Source: Mycolicibacterium sp. CBMA 234
GTDB taxonomy: Bacteria > Actinomycetota > Actinomycetes > Mycobacteriales > Mycobacteriaceae
Assembly (NCBI RefSeq): GCF_009729415.1
Contig: NZ_MPKW01000025.1
Location: forward strand, 62,001-126,000
DNA length: 64,000 bases
Direction: 5' to 3'
Part shown: in pieces, positions 1 through 9,740 of the stretch
Numbering within the stretch: the stretch's first letter is position 1
Layout: each line of letters starts with the position of its first letter
Notes under the pieces: generated by a model
Databases searched by the model: none
Seen by the model: only the letters and a program-made list of their open reading frames with translations
Told to the model about the DNA's origin: nothing
Translations under genes and position numbers: made by a program

Positions 1-795
1 CACGGTCACCTGCGCACTGGTGGTCACCGACAACGTGACCAGGTAGCGGTCGGCGCCTGACGTGGCGATGATGTGCCGCCGCGAGGTGTTCAGCGTCATG
101 TTGTTCTCGCGGAAGGTGCCTTCGATGATCGACGACGGCATGCCGTCGTAGTCAGTCATCGAGCCGTCGGTGGACCGCCACGCGACCTGCTGCTGGCTGT
201 CGATGAAGCCGTGGCTGATGGCTTCCTTCGGGTCGAAGTCGCCGACCAGCTTGTAGACCTGCAGTGCGGCGTTCGAGGTGTAGAGACCGTCGCCGCCGAC
301 GCGGTCCGCGATGACGGCGAAGGCGTCGGGCACGTTGGGGTCAGGCACCGGAGCCCATCCCCGCGGCATCGGCAGGACGATGTTCAGTGCCGTGAAGCCG
401 GCCGCTGCCTGTTTCTGCATCGCCACGTTGTGGGCGTGGAAGTAGTCGGCGATGGTCCCCGCAGTGGCAGGCGCGAGAGCCGGTGCGGGGGCTGGGACCG
501 GGGCTGGCGCTGGGGCCGGCGGGATGACGGGTTGCGCCACGGCGGGCTGCGGAAGCGTCGCGGGCTGGCCGGCGGGGATGAACGCGGGGCCGGCCGGTTG
601 CGCGGCGGGCACGGGCGCCGGGGCGGCCGCGACGGTGACGGTCTGGGTCACTGTCGCGGCCGCTGGAGCGGGGACGACGGGCTGCGGCGGCAGCGGCTCA
701 GCTGAGGCGACATTGCCGGCGAAGCCGACGACGCCCGCCAGGCCTGCGGCGATGCCCCCTGCCAGAAGTCGCCAGTGGCGGCCGTTCTCGAACAT
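1..795 (-). CDS. mtc28: Proline-rich 28 kDa antigen homologue (Mtc28, LpqN/LpqT-like), 3'-truncated by window
   Basis: Secreted mycobacterial antigen; its exact biochemical role is unsettled. Translation from the ATG at 795 gives a short basic start, a hydrophobic segment (about residues 8-25) ending in an Ala-rich signal-peptidase site, then a long Pro/Ala/Val-rich stretch, then a globular domain. That domain has the family strings ALNIVLPMPRGW and VPDPNVPDAFAVIADR and a conserved NMTLNTSRRHIIATSGADRYLV block. An in-frame GTG at 819 has a GAGG box 5 nt upstream and could be the real start, adding eight basic residues. The gene is divergent from leuS exactly as Rv0040c is from leuS in M. tuberculosis. 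The C-terminus lies outside the window. Confidence 0.88.
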   Translation of the reverse strand, partial: MFENGRHWRLLAGGIAAGLAGVVGFAGNVASAEPLPPQPVVPAPAAATVTQTVTVAAAPAPVPAAQPAGPAFIPAGQPATLPQPAVAQPVIPPAPAPAPVPAPAPALAPATAGTIADYFHAHNVAMQKQAAAGFTALNIVLPMPRGWAPVPDPNVPDAFAVIADRVGGDGLYTSNAALQVYKLVGDFDPKEAISHGFIDSQQQVAWRSTDGSMTDYDGMPSSIIEGTFRENNMTLNTSRRHIIATSGADRYLVTLSVTTSAQVTV

Positions 796-994
796 GTGGC
801 GTCGGTCCTTCCGCTTCACTGCTGCCTCACGCGTTTCACTGGAAGGACTGTATGTAGGTGTCTGCGGGGCCCACCAGGTCCGACGCGCACCTGCAACCGT
901 GCTCTGACCGCACTGCAACGGAACCGAGACCATTGGCCTTCCAGCAGTCCACTGTCAGTCCGCTGGCTGGCGTGATGCAGGTCGCGCCGGGGGT

Positions 995-1012
995 GTTGAC
1001 TACCCTGTGCAC
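995..1012 (+). promoter_or_regulatory. Putative leuS promoter with leaderless start
   Basis: TACCCT at 1001-1006 matches the mycobacterial TANNNT -10 box. It ends 6 nt before the GTG at 1013, the spacing expected if transcription begins at the first base of that start codon, giving a leaderless mRNA. No ribosome-binding site precedes 1013. Inference from spacing only. Confidence 0.4.
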
Positions 1013-3895
1013 GTGAGCGATTCCCCGAATGCGCAGGCAGGCGTGCGTCCCGAGGCGGCCGCGGCCGTCGACGCCGACAGCCCGCAGCACCGTTACACCG
1101 CCGACCTGGCCGGCCGCATCGAGGCCGATTGGCAGCAGGTGTGGACGGACCGCGGGACCTTTAACGTGCCCAACCCCGTCGGCTCGCTCGCACCCACCGA
1201 CGGCTCGGCGGTGCCCGCCGACAAGATGTTCGTGCAGGACATGTTCCCGTATCCGTCGGGCGACGGCCTGCACGTCGGGCACCCGCTCGGCTACATCGCC
1301 ACCGACGTGTACGCCCGCTATTTCCGGATGACGGGCCGCAACGTCTTGCACGCCTTGGGCTTTGACGCCTTCGGCCTGCCCGCCGAGCAGTACGCGGTGC
1401 AGACGGGGACGCACCCGCGGACCCGCACCGAGGCCAACATCGTCAACTTCCGCCGGCAGCTGGGGCGGCTGGGCCTGGGCCACGATTCCCGGCGCAGCTT
1501 CGCCACCACCGACACCGACTTCTACAAGTGGACGCAGTGGATCTTCCTGCAGATCTACAACGCCTGGTTCGACGCTTCGCAGCAGAAGGCCCGGCCCATC
1601 GCCGAGCTGATCGCTGAATTCGATTCCGGCGCACGGACTCTCGAGGACGGTCGGGACTGGTCGGCATTGTCGGCCGCCGAGCGCGCCCTGGTGGTCGACT
1701 CGCATCGTCTGGTGTACCGCTCCGATTCGATGGTGAACTGGTGCCCCGGCCTGGGCACCGTGCTGGCCAACGAGGAGGTCACCTCCGACGGTCGCAGTGA
1801 GCGCGGCAATTTCCCGGTGTTCCGGAAGCGGTTGCGGCAGTGGATGATGCGCATCACCGCCTACTCGGACCGACTGCTCGACGACCTGGATGTGCTGGAC
1901 TGGCCGGACAAGGTCAAGGCCATGCAGCGCAACTGGATCGGCAAGTCGACCGGTGCCGCCGTCCAGTTCTCCGCAGGTGCCGCGGCCATAGAGGTCTTCA
2001 CCACGCGGCCGGACACCTTGTTCGGCGCGACGTACCTGGTGCTGGCTCCCGAGCACGATCTGGTCGATTCACTGCTGGCTGATGCCTGGCCCGCTGACGT
2101 CGACGAGCGGTGGACCTACGGTGCGGCCACCCCGGCCGAGGCCGTCGCGGCTTACCGAGCCGCCATCGCCGCCAAGTCCGACCTGGAGCGCCAGGAGAAC
2201 AAGACCAAGACCGGTGTCTTCACCGGTGCGTACGCCACGAATCCGGTTAACGGACAGCAGGTTCCGATCTTTATCGCCGACTACGTGCTGGCCGGCTACG
2301 GCACCGGCGCCATCATGGCGGTCCCCGGCCACGACCAGCGCGACTGGGAGTTCGCCACGGCGTTCGGCCTGCCCATCGTGGAAGTCATTGCGGGCGGCGA
2401 TCTTTCGGAATCCGCGTACACGGGCGACGGCGCGGTGGTGAATTCCGATTACCTCGACGGACTGAACGTCGCGGACGCCAAGGCCGCCGTCACCGAGAAG
2501 CTGGTCGCCGCCGGCCGCGGCCAGGCCCGCGTGGAATTCAAGTTGCGTGACTGGCTGTTCGCCCGTCAGCGTTACTGGGGCGAGCCGTTCCCCATCGTCT
2601 ACGACGCCGACGGCCAGGCCCACCCGCTGCCGGATTCGGCACTGCCCGTGGAACTTCCGGATGTGCCGGACTACTCGCCGGTGCTGTTCGACCCGGACAA
2701 CGCCGACAGTGAGCCGTCGCCGCCGCTGAACAAGGCCACCGAGTGGGTGCACGTCGACCTGGATCTGGGTGATGGGCTGCAGTCCTACACCCGCGACACC
2801 AACGTCATGCCGCAGTGGGCCGGCAGCTCGTGGTACGAGCTGCGCTACGCCGACCCGCACAACTCGGAAACCTTCTGCGCCAAGGAGAATGAGGCCTACT
2901 GGATGGGCCCGCGCCCCGAGATCCACGGGGCCAGTGATCCGGGTGGCGTCGACCTGTACGTCGGCGGCGTCGAGCACGCGGTGCTGCACTTGCTGTACTC
3001 GCGGTTCTGGCACAAGGTGCTGTTCGACCTCGGGCACGTGTCGTCGCGCGAGCCATACCGGCGCTTGGTCAACCAGGGCTACATCCAGGCTTTCGCCTAC
3101 ACCGATGCCCGCGGCGCCTACGTTCCGGCCGCGGAAGTTGTTGAACGCGAAGGCAAGTTCTTCTGGACCGGCCCGGACGGCGAGATCGAGGTGAACCAGG
3201 AGTTCGGCAAGATCGGCAAGAGCCTGAAGAACTCCGTCTCGCCCGACGAGATCTGCGAGGAGTACGGCGCCGACACTCTGCGGGTCTACGAGATGTCGAT
3301 GGGCCCGCTGGAGGCGTCCCGGCCGTGGGCGACCAAGGACGTCGTCGGCGCGCACCGGTTCCTGCAGCGCGTGTGGCGCGTCGTCGTCGACGAAACCACC
3401 GGCGGCGTCAGGGTTTCCGACGACGCGGTGTCCGACGAGACGCTCAAGCAGCTGCACAAGACCATCGCCGGGGTGAACGAGGATTACGCGGCGCTGCGCA
3501 ACAACACCGCGGCCGCCAAGCTCATCGAGTACACCAACCACCTCACCAAGGAGGGCGTCACCGCCCGCGCCGCGGTCGAGCCGCTGGTGCTGATGGTCGC
3601 GCCGCTGGCCCCGCACCTGGCCGAAGAGCTGTGGCGACGGTTGGGCAGCGAGGCGTCACTGGCGCACGGCCCGTTCCCACTCGCTGACGAGCGCTACCTG
3701 GTCGACGACACCGTCGAGTACCCGGTTCAGGTCAACGGCAAGGTGCGCGGCAAGATCGTCGTCGCTGCCGATGCCGACAAGGCCACGCTGGAAGCTGCCG
3801 CCCTCGCGGACGAGAAGGTGCAGGCCTTCCTGGCCGGCGCCACGCCCAAGAAGGTCATCGTGGTGCCCGGCCGCTTGGTCAACATCGTCGCCTAA
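1013..3895 (+). CDS. leuS: Leucyl-tRNA synthetase
   Basis: Class I aminoacyl-tRNA synthetase that charges tRNA-Leu and hydrolyses mischarged norvalyl/isoleucyl species in its CP1 editing domain. The product is about 960 residues, normal for the bacterial enzyme. The HIGH-type signature is seen in [14 protein letters not shown] near residue 80 and the KMSKS-type loop as KIGKSLKNS near residue 735. The editing-domain threonine-rich stretch [13 protein letters not shown] and the C-terminal anticodon-binding/VNGKVRGK region are present. GTG at 1013 is preferred over GTG at 1007 because the N-terminus MSDSPNAQ then aligns with known mycobacterial LeuRS starts and fits a leaderless promoter. Monocistronic; its 3' end touches the convergent TPR gene. 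Confidence 0.98.
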   Translation: MSDSPNAQAGVRPEAAAAVDADSPQHRYTADLAGRIEADWQQVWTDRGTFNVPNPVGSLAPTDGSAVPADKMFVQDMFPYPSGDGLHVGHPLGYIATDVYARYFRMTGRNVLHALGFDAFGLPAEQYAVQTGTHPRTRTEANIVNFRRQLGRLGLGHDSRRSFATTDTDFYKWTQWIFLQIYNAWFDASQQKARPIAELIAEFDSGARTLEDGRDWSALSAAERALVVDSHRLVYRSDSMVNWCPGLGTVLANEEVTSDGRSERGNFPVFRKRLRQWMMRITAYSDRLLDDLDVLDWPDKVKAMQRNWIGKSTGAAVQFSAGAAAIEVFTTRPDTLFGATYLVLAPEHDLVDSLLADAWPADVDERWTYGAATPAEAVAAYRAAIAAKSDLERQENKTKTGVFTGAYATNPVNGQQVPIFIADYVLAGYGTGAIMAVPGHDQRDWEFATAFGLPIVEVIAGGDLSESAYTGDGAVVNSDYLDGLNVADAKAAVTEKLVAAGRGQARVEFKLRDWLFARQRYWGEPFPIVYDADGQAHPLPDSALPVELPDVPDYSPVLFDPDNADSEPSPPLNKATEWVHVDLDLGDGLQSYTRDTNVMPQWAGSSWYELRYADPHNSETFCAKENEAYWMGPRPEIHGASDPGGVDLYVGGVEHAVLHLLYSRFWHKVLFDLGHVSSREPYRRLVNQGYIQAFAYTDARGAYVPAAEVVEREGKFFWTGPDGEIEVNQEFGKIGKSLKNSVSPDEICEEYGADTLRVYEMSMGPLEASRPWATKDVVGAHRFLQRVWRVVVDETTGGVRVSDDAVSDETLKQLHKTIAGVNEDYAALRNNTAAAKLIEYTNHLTKEGVTARAAVEPLVLMVAPLAPHLAEELWRRLGSEASLAHGPFPLADERYLVDDTVEYPVQVNGKVRGKIVVAADADKATLEAAALADEKVQAFLAGATPKKVIVVPGRLVNIVA

Positions 3896-5055
3896 CCCGT
3901 GATTTGTGCACGATTTGGCGCGCTCAGCACACCAAATCGTGCACAAATCGCAAATACCACGCCTGTCAGGGCCAGTGCCATCGTCACCAGAGTGGGGATT
4001 GCGACACCTGGAAAGCCGAGCGAGGCGAAGCCCGCCAAGCCGGTGATCGCCGCAATGGCGAGCAGCGTCGCGGGCAGGATCCAACGTCGGCGGACCAGCC
4101 GCAACACGCCGGGTGGCAGTCGCTTCGTCTGCTCCCGGTCGAGCCACGTGACCCCCGCGCACCCGAGGATTGCCAGCAACGTTCCGGCCACGGCTGCAAC
4201 GGTGTGGCCTGCCGCGTTGAGGAACGGCAGCCACACTGCCCAGAACGCGAACGCTGCAAACGCGACCGCCGATGTTCTGCGCGCGATTCCGCGGCTGAGT
4301 TGGTTTGCGTCGACCATGCCCGAGTCGATCGCGGCCAGCGCCAGTGTGGAGTCGACCGATTGCATATAGCGAAAGCGCATCCGCGCGACTTCAGCGGCGA
4401 CGGCATGGGTGTGCGGATTGCCGGGATCCAGGCGCAGCCCCTCGAGAAGATAGGCGTCCGCACGACGCAGCGGCGCGCGCCGCCGCAGGAAGTGGAATAG
4501 CCAGACGATGGCCATCACCAACAGCGCGAGGCCTCGGGATAACAGCACTATCAGTACCGCCCACACTGGGTTCGGCCGGTAGAACCGCACGCGGTCGATC
4601 TCGACGAGTGCTTGTGCCAGCGGTCCCAAAGGCGACGCCGGCGCGACCGCGCGGATGGACTCCGCCGTTGCTTGAGCGTGTGCCCGTTGATTGGCTTTCA
4701 GATAGGCACGGGTCAGCGTGTACCGGAAGCTGGCGTCGCCAGGGTCCAATTGCACTGCCGCATAAGCTGATTGCACCGCCTCCTGAGGGGTCCCCGCGCC
4801 GCTGAGGATGGCGCGCGCATGGACCGACAGCACCCAGGCCTGGCGCGGGTCGATGCTCAGCGACCGTTCGGCCCAACCCCGGGCATCGGTGGAGAAGTCC
4901 TGTGCCTCCATTGCAATGGCGAGCATTCCCAACAGGATTGGATCGTTGGGATCGTGGCGCAACGCTTCGATTGCCGCTTGCTCCGCCTCGCTGTTGCGGT
5001 CGAGCTGAAGAAGTATCCGCACCTTCTCGACGGCGTCAGCGCCGGATGAGGTCAT
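3892..5055 (-). CDS. TPR-repeat membrane protein, partner of upstream AAA+ ATPase
   Basis: 387 residues, function unknown. The N-terminal 190 residues contain tetratricopeptide-like repeats (for example [17 protein letters not shown] and [17 protein letters not shown]). Hydrophobic segments follow: one near residues 170-195 ([19 protein letters not shown]) and about four more in the C-terminal third. The repeats read as cytosolic with the rest membrane-anchored. The start at 5055 overlaps the AAA+ stop by ATGA, so the two are translationally coupled. Upstream in-frame sequence to 5268 lies inside the AAA+ gene in another frame and is not coding. The last 15 or so codons (…[10 protein letters not shown]) are encoded by the 3901-3949 inverted repeat, so the C-terminus was probably extended by insertion of that repeat. 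No equivalent sits here in M. tuberculosis. Confidence 0.8.
   Translation of the reverse strand: MTSSGADAVEKVRILLQLDRNSEAEQAAIEALRHDPNDPILLGMLAIAMEAQDFSTDARGWAERSLSIDPRQAWVLSVHARAILSGAGTPQEAVQSAYAAVQLDPGDASFRYTLTRAYLKANQRAHAQATAESIRAVAPASPLGPLAQALVEIDRVRFYRPNPVWAVLIVLLSRGLALLVMAIVWLFHFLRRRAPLRRADAYLLEGLRLDPGNPHTHAVAAEVARMRFRYMQSVDSTLALAAIDSGMVDANQLSRGIARRTSAVAFAAFAFWAVWLPFLNAAGHTVAAVAGTLLAILGCAGVTWLDREQTKRLPPGVLRLVRRRWILPATLLAIAAITGLAGFASLGFPGVAIPTLVTMALALTGVVFAICARFGVLSAPNRAQITG
3901..3949. terminator. Perfect 18-bp inverted repeat between convergent genes
   Basis: GATTTGTGCACGATTTGG (3901-3918) is repeated in exact inverted orientation at 3932-3949 around a 13-nt loop. It lies just after the leuS stop (3893-3895) and inside the last codons of the convergent TPR gene, so it probably ends transcription from both sides. 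There is no clear U-tract. A related imperfect repeat occurs at 6317-6368. Confidence 0.65.
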
Positions 5056-6293
5056 CGGCGCTTCTTCCGGCTGTGTAGGTACTGCTCGAGTTCGCTGAAC
5101 TCTTCTCGGTTGTCGGCGAACGCGACGTAGTTCTGGGCGAGGCTGAACCACGCCCCGGTGCTGGGTGGAGTGTCCCGGAGCGCGGCATCGAGGTGACCCT
5201 GGTTCACCGGTTGCGTAGATCCCCGCCGCACCGACTCGTGCAACGCGAATTCGACTGCGCGGCGGCACAAGCCGGCAAGATCGGCTCCGGAGTAGCCGTC
5301 AGTGCGTGCGGCGATCCGCGCCAGGTCGAGCCGGTCGGTCGGGCTGTGCCGGAGGTGGTGCGCGAGGATGGCATGGCGGGCCGGTTGGTCGGGCGGCAGG
5401 ACCAACACCTTGCGGTCGAAGCGTCCGGGGCGCAGCAGGGCGGGGTCGACGTCCCAGACCTGGTTGGTCGCACCCAGTACCAGGAGCCCCTCGTTGTCGC
5501 TGGCGGCTCCGTCCAGCTCGAGCAGCAACTGGTTGACGATGCTACGGATGTAGCTCGACGTCTGTGCCCGCTTGTGGCCCAGCGCGTCCAGCTCATCGAT
5601 GAACAATACGGTCGGACGCAGCTCTCGGGCCTCGTCGAAAACGTTCTTGATGTTGCGCTCGCTATTGCCGAGCCACTTGTCCAGAATGTCGGCAATTCCG
5701 ACGTGGATGAAGTACAGGCCCAGTTCGCCTGCGAGCGACTTGGCCAGGAACGTCTTGCCGCAGCCCGGAGGTCCCCACAGCAGCAGGCTGGACCTCAGTG
5801 CGTGCCCGAATGATTTGCGCAGTTCCTCGTTGCGCATGGGTTCGAGGAAACCCATCCGGAGACGCTCTTTGACCTCCTCCATACCCGCTACATCGGCGAG
5901 TGTCAGCTCGGGCCGCACGATGTCGACGAGGTCGCTGGCAGAGATGACATCGTCGTCATCCTCGGTCGTGGTCCACACTGCCTCGTGCGGGGGACTCGCC
6001 GGAGCGGGCGGTGGCGTCGGCGGAGCGGGCGGTGGCGTCGGCGGAGCGGCTGGCGGAGTCGCGGCCGGATGAGCCGGGGGCAGTCCGAATTGGCGGAGCG
6101 CCTGGGCCTTTCGTCCAAGGACATCGGCATCATCGGCCGACTGCTGGAGCATCACTTCGCAGTGGCCGAGCGCCGCGGCGTGTTGGCCGTCATCGAGCAA
6201 CAGGTCGACGAGATGCAGACGAAGCGCGCGGTTGGCGGGGTCGGCACGTACCGCGCCGTCGAGCGCGGCAAGTACTTGTGGGTCTACGGCCAT
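5052..6293 (-). CDS. AAA+ family ATPase with TPR-like N-terminus and Pro-rich linker
   Basis: 413 residues. Residues 1-70 form helical TPR-like repeats. Residues 72-105 are a Pro/Ala-rich linker encoded by tandemly repeated GC-rich DNA (about 6000-6055). Residues 130-380 are a classical AAA+ module with Walker A GPPGCGKT (174-181), Walker B VLFIDELDAL, a second-region-of-homology GATNQ…RPGRFDR with its arginine finger, and a lid helix region GYSGADL. Closest in style to SpoVK/Vps4/CDC48-type remodelers; the substrate is unknown. The start at 6293 has GGGAAGGA 7 nt upstream. It forms an operon with the TPR membrane protein, suggesting an ATPase recruited to a membrane partner. Sure of ATPase class, unsure of role. 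Confidence 0.9.
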   Translation of the reverse strand: MAVDPQVLAALDGAVRADPANRALRLHLVDLLLDDGQHAAALGHCEVMLQQSADDADVLGRKAQALRQFGLPPAHPAATPPAAPPTPPPAPPTPPPAPASPPHEAVWTTTEDDDDVISASDLVDIVRPELTLADVAGMEEVKERLRMGFLEPMRNEELRKSFGHALRSSLLLWGPPGCGKTFLAKSLAGELGLYFIHVGIADILDKWLGNSERNIKNVFDEARELRPTVLFIDELDALGHKRAQTSSYIRSIVNQLLLELDGAASDNEGLLVLGATNQVWDVDPALLRPGRFDRKVLVLPPDQPARHAILAHHLRHSPTDRLDLARIAARTDGYSGADLAGLCRRAVEFALHESVRRGSTQPVNQGHLDAALRDTPPSTGAWFSLAQNYVAFADNREEFSELEQYLHSRKKRR

Positions 6294-6316
6294 GCGGCAA
6301 TCCTTCCCAATACGTC

Positions 6317-6368
6317 GCGACTTGTGCACGAGAAGGGACGCTCACCGGCCCGAATCGTGCACAGATCG
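6317..6368. repeat. Imperfect inverted repeat related to the one at 3901
   Basis: GCGACTTGTGCACGAG (6317-6332) pairs imperfectly with the reverse complement of the segment ending GTGCACAGATCGC (to 6368). Both arms share the GTGCACGA core with the 3901-3949 repeat. It sits between the SDR stop and the AAA+ start, both on the minus strand. The two copies bracket the AAA+/TPR gene pair. Confidence 0.6.
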
Positions 6369-6375
6369 CTGGAAA

Positions 6376-7041
6376 TCAGCGGGGGCGGATGATCACCTCG
6401 TGCTGGTGGGCGTCCTCCGGGGTGGCCACTACCTGGGCGATCACCTGCGCGACTGTCGACGGCTTCAAGAACCGCTCGGGATCGTAGGTGCCGCCCTCGT
6501 AAGCGACCAGGTTCCACTGCATGTCAGTGTCGATCCGGCCCGGGTACACCGTGGTCACGCGCAGCGACGGTTCGTCGGCGCGCAGGGCATCGGCGAATCC
6601 GCGCAGCGCGAACTTGCTGGCGGTGTAGGCCGCCAGCCCGGGCGATGCCGCCCGTCCGGCACCGGAGTTGACGAAGATCACCTGGCCGCGGGCGGCCCGC
6701 AGCGCAGGCAGCAGGGGCAGCGTAAGTCCCACAGCGCCAAGCACATTCACTTCCATGGTGGCCCGCCACTCCTCGATGGAGGACTCGCCGACCCGTCCCG
6801 GGTAGGCGACGCCGGCGTTGTGCACCAGCACATCGAGCTCGACGATCGGCTCCACCGCCGCCTCAACGCCCTCGTAGTCGGTGAGGTCCATGGGCCACGT
6901 CGTCGCGCCCAGCCGTTCAGCCACCGCGTCGAGTTCGGTCGACGTTCGGCCGGCCAGGAACAGTGTGTGGGTCGGCGCGAGGGCTTCGGCGATGGCCAGC
7001 CCGAGGCCGCGGGATGCACCGGTGATCATTGCGGTCGGCAT
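6376..7041 (-). CDS. Short-chain dehydrogenase/reductase (SDR)
   Basis: 221-residue classical SDR, an NAD(P)-dependent oxidoreductase of unknown substrate. The N-terminal Rossmann motif TGASRGLG is at residues 7-14, the NAG triad appears as HNAGVAYPG, and the catalytic YxxxK is YTASK around residue 140, preceded by the catalytic serine in FVNSGAG. Slightly shorter than typical 245-residue SDRs. Divergent from ggH with 54 bp between starts, so promoters are shared or overlapping. The gene lies upstream of the AAA+/TPR pair on the same strand but is separated from it by an inverted repeat. Confidence 0.93.
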   Translation of the reverse strand: MPTAMITGASRGLGLAIAEALAPTHTLFLAGRTSTELDAVAERLGATTWPMDLTDYEGVEAAVEPIVELDVLVHNAGVAYPGRVGESSIEEWRATMEVNVLGAVGLTLPLLPALRAARGQVIFVNSGAGRAASPGLAAYTASKFALRGFADALRADEPSLRVTTVYPGRIDTDMQWNLVAYEGGTYDPERFLKPSTVAQVIAQVVATPEDAHQHEVIIRPR

Positions 7042-7095
7042 GGCGTGAGCCTACCGATCAGCGAATCTCAGAGCGCCGACGCACAATAGACGGCA

Positions 7096-8436
7096 ATGCC
7101 ACCCGATCACAGCTTCGCGCCCACCCAGCTCGCCGCCCGCGCCGCCTATCTCCTGCGCGGCAATGACCTGGGCGTCATGACGACAGCGGCGCCGCTGCTG
7201 TATCCGCACATGTGGAGTTGGGACGCGGCGTTCGTGTCGATTGGGCTCGCTTCGGTGAGCGTCGAGCGCTCCGTCGTCGAACTCGACACGCTGCTGTCGG
7301 CGCAGTGGGCCAACGGGATGATCCCGCACATCGTCTTCGCCAACGGGGTCGACGGGTACTTCCCGGGGCCGGCCCGCTGGGAGACCGCGACCCTCGCGGT
7401 CCATGCGCCGCGCAACCGCGACACCTCGGGCATCACGCAGCCGCCCGTGCATGCCATTGCGGTGCAACGGATTCTGGACCGCGCCCGCACGCGTGGTCGG
7501 TCCACGCGCGTGGTCGCCGAGTCGTTCCTGGACCGCCGCTGGAACGACCTGGTGCGCTGGCACCGCTGGCTGGCCGAGGCCCGCGACCCGCAGGAGCACG
7601 GGCTGGTGACGCTGTACCACGGCTGGGAATCCGGCATGGACAACTCGCCGCGGTGGGATAGCGCCTACGCCAACGTGATTCCCGGTGCGGTGCCCGAATA
7701 TCAGCGCGAGGACAACGCGATCATCACCGACACCAGTCAGCGGCCGTCGGACGTCGAATACGACCGGTACCTGTGGCTGCTGGAGGAGATGAAGTCCGTC
7801 CGGTACGACGATGCACTGCTGCCCAAGGTGATGAGCTTCGCCGTCGAGGACGTGTTCGTCTCAGCCATCCTGTCGGTGGCATGCACGGTGCTGGCCGAGA
7901 TCGGCGAAGACTACAAACGGCCGAATGCCGATGTGCGCGAACTGTATTCGTGGGCCGAGCGCTTCCGTCAAGGCGTGGTGGCGACCACCGACGAACGCAC
8001 CGGCGCGGCCCGCGATTTCGATCTGCGCGCCGACAGATGGATCCCGAGCGAGACCGTCGCGCAATTCGCGCCGCTACTGTGCGGCGGCCTCACGCACGAG
8101 CGGGAGCGGGCCCTGCTGCGGCTGATGGAGGGTCCGCGGTTCTGCGCGCATCCCGACCTGAAGTACCCGCTGATCCCGTCGACGTCACCGGTCTCCCGGG
8201 ACTTCCGTCCGCGCGAGTACTGGCGCGGTCCGGTGTGGCCGGTGATGACGTGGTTGTTCTCGTGGTGTTTCGCGCGCCGCGGCTGGGCCGAGCGGGCATC
8301 GATCCTGCGCCGAGAAGGGTTGCGGCAGGCCAGCGATGGGACTTTCGCCGAGTACTACGAACCATTCACCGGCGAGCCGCTGGGCAGCATGCAGCAGTCC
8401 TGGACCGCGGCTGCGGTTCTCGACTGGCTGGGTTGA
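7096..8436 (+). CDS. ggH: Glucosylglycerate hydrolase (GH63-like)
   Basis: 446 residues. Hydrolyses the compatible solute 2-O-glucosyl-glycerate to glucose and glycerate; in rapidly growing mycobacteria the enzyme is linked to recovery from nitrogen limitation. Length matches the characterised M. hassiacum enzyme. An aspartate falls at position 182 in GMDNSPRWD and a glutamate at 419 in FAEYYEP, the positions I recall as catalytic acid and base. The (alpha/alpha)6-barrel signature YPHMWSWDAAF is near residue 37. No signal peptide, so cytosolic. Absent from M. tuberculosis at this locus, supporting a non-tuberculous host. Confidence 0.9.
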   Translation: MPPDHSFAPTQLAARAAYLLRGNDLGVMTTAAPLLYPHMWSWDAAFVSIGLASVSVERSVVELDTLLSAQWANGMIPHIVFANGVDGYFPGPARWETATLAVHAPRNRDTSGITQPPVHAIAVQRILDRARTRGRSTRVVAESFLDRRWNDLVRWHRWLAEARDPQEHGLVTLYHGWESGMDNSPRWDSAYANVIPGAVPEYQREDNAIITDTSQRPSDVEYDRYLWLLEEMKSVRYDDALLPKVMSFAVEDVFVSAILSVACTVLAEIGEDYKRPNADVRELYSWAERFRQGVVATTDERTGAARDFDLRADRWIPSETVAQFAPLLCGGLTHERERALLRLMEGPRFCAHPDLKYPLIPSTSPVSRDFRPREYWRGPVWPVMTWLFSWCFARRGWAERASILRREGLRQASDGTFAEYYEPFTGEPLGSMQQSWTAAAVLDWLG

Positions 8437-8460
8437 CCTAGGCCGTATTGCCGCACTCCT

Positions 8461-8485
8461 CAAGCGGCTCGTTCCTCGCCGCTTG
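8461..8485. terminator. Short hairpin between convergent ggH and MarR gene
   Basis: CAAGCGG (8461-8467) and CCGCTTG (8479-8485) form a 7-bp stem with an 11-nt loop, in the 60-bp gap between convergent ggH and the MarR gene. Likely a bidirectional terminator; no U-tract. Confidence 0.5.
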
Positions 8486-8497
8486 ATCGTCGCGCGG

Positions 8498-8962
8498 CTA
8501 GTCGTCGTTGGTGGTGGCCAGCTTCTCCAGTGGCGCAAGGGCCTTGGAGATGTTGCAGATGTCCTCGGGCGTCAGCTTGGCCATCATCGCGATCAGGACC
8601 TTGCGGCGGGCCTCGAGGGCTTCGCGGTGCTGCACCAGTCCGCGCGGCGTCACGTTCACCAGGACTGCACGCAGGTCAGAGGGGTCGCGGGACCGCTTGA
8701 CCAGACCGAGCTTTTCGAGCCGCCGGATCGCGACCGTGGTGGTGGGCGTCCGGACCCGTTCGTGAGCCGCCAGCTCGGTCATCCGGATGGGGCCGCGGTC
8801 CAGCAACGTCAGCAGGATGGAGAGCTGGGCCAGCGTCAGGTCGGCGCCGGCCTCGGCATCCTTCGGGATTTCGACACGTCGACGCATCACATTGAACAGC
8901 TTGGAGAGGACCTGCTGCAGTTCTCCTGCAAGGTCCGCGACCTGCGGTTCCGTCGACGACAT
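8498..8962 (-). CDS. MarR-family transcriptional regulator
   Basis: 154 residues from the ATG at 8962. The winged-helix core runs from about residue 40 to 110 (LTLAQLSILLTLLDRGPIRMTELAAHERV, then RTPTTTVAIRRLEKLGLV and the wing RDPSDLRAVLVNVTPRG). It corresponds in position to Rv0042c. The reading frame upstream to 9055 overlaps the ABC ATPase gene and is not used. The target is unknown; adjacent genes on the same strand encode an amino-acid ABC transporter 40 bp upstream. Confidence 0.92.
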   Translation of the reverse strand: MSSTEPQVADLAGELQQVLSKLFNVMRRRVEIPKDAEAGADLTLAQLSILLTLLDRGPIRMTELAAHERVRTPTTTVAIRRLEKLGLVKRSRDPSDLRAVLVNVTPRGLVQHREALEARRKVLIAMMAKLTPEDICNISKALAPLEKLATTNDD

Positions 8963-9002
8963 AGTTCGATAGTCTAACCTGTATGCCGGGAACTGGTCGT
9001 CA

Positions 9003-9740
9003 TTAGACGACTTGCGCCAAAAATTGACGCAGCCGTTGGGTTTCGGCGGTTTCAAAAATCTGTTCGGGCGTTCCGGCCTCGACCACGCGGCCCTGATCCA
9101 TGAAAACCACCGAATCCGCGGCTGACCGGGCGAAACCCATCTCGTGGGTGACCACCACCATGGTCATGCCGTCGGCCCCGAGTTCGCCGATCAGCTCCAG
9201 GATGCCCTTGACCAATTCGGGATCCAGCGCCGATGTGGCCTCGTCGAAGAACATCACCTGGGGTGTCATGGCCAGTGCCCTGGCGATCGCGACACGTTGC
9301 TGTTGTCCACCTGAGAGGGTACTGGGCCGTACCTGGGCCTTGTGCTTGAGGCCGACGCGATCGAGTAGTTGAAGGCCGAGTGAGCGGGCGGTATCGGCAT
9401 CGAGGCGCTTGAGTTTCCGGGGCGCCAACATGACGTTTTCCAGCACGGTGCGGTGCGGGAACAGGTTGAAATGCTGGAACACCATGCCGATCCGCTGGCG
9501 CAGCTGATCCGGGTTGTCCTGCAGCACCGAATGACCGTCGAGCAGGATGTCGCCGCGATCTGGTTCATACAACCGGTTCAGGGTGCGCAGCAGTGTCGAT
9601 TTGCCTGACCCGGACGGGCCGATAACGGCGGTCGTGGTGCCGGCCGGGACGGCGAGGTCGACGCCGCGCAAGACCGCGTTGGCGCCGAACGACAAATGAA
9701 TATCGTTGGCAGCCAGCGAAACCGGCTGTGGGGCGGTCAT
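9003..9740 (-). CDS. Polar amino acid ABC transporter ATP-binding protein (GlnQ type)
   Basis: 245 residues. Energises import by the fused binding protein/permease encoded just upstream. Walker A GPSGSGKST lies near residue 42, Q-loop VFQHFNLFPHRTVLENV, ABC signature LSGGQQQRVAIARAL, Walker B VMFFDEATSALDPEL and the switch histidine in VVTHEMGFA. These match the PAAT/GlnQ subfamily. Its ATG overlaps the permease stop by ATGA, so the two proteins are coupled and co-expressed. Confidence 0.95.
   Translation of the reverse strand: MTAPQPVSLAANDIHLSFGANAVLRGVDLAVPAGTTTAVIGPSGSGKSTLLRTLNRLYEPDRGDILLDGHSVLQDNPDQLRQRIGMVFQHFNLFPHRTVLENVMLAPRKLKRLDADTARSLGLQLLDRVGLKHKAQVRPSTLSGGQQQRVAIARALAMTPQVMFFDEATSALDPELVKGILELIGELGADGMTMVVVTHEMGFARSAADSVVFMDQGRVVEAGTPEQIFETAETQRLRQFLAQVV

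Noticed and set aside
836-2056. Long open frame on the minus strand opposite leuS (406 codons)
   Set aside because: Typical GC-rich shadow of a real gene: Arg/Gly/Val/His-rich composition, no start site, fully inside leuS.
2069-3616. 515-codon minus-strand frame opposite leuS
   Set aside because: Antisense shadow in the complementary phase of leuS; no recognisable domain.
6000-6060. Short tandem repeats near 6 kb as a CRISPR or minisatellite
   Set aside because: They encode the in-frame Pro/Ala linker of the AAA+ ATPase; there are no spacers.
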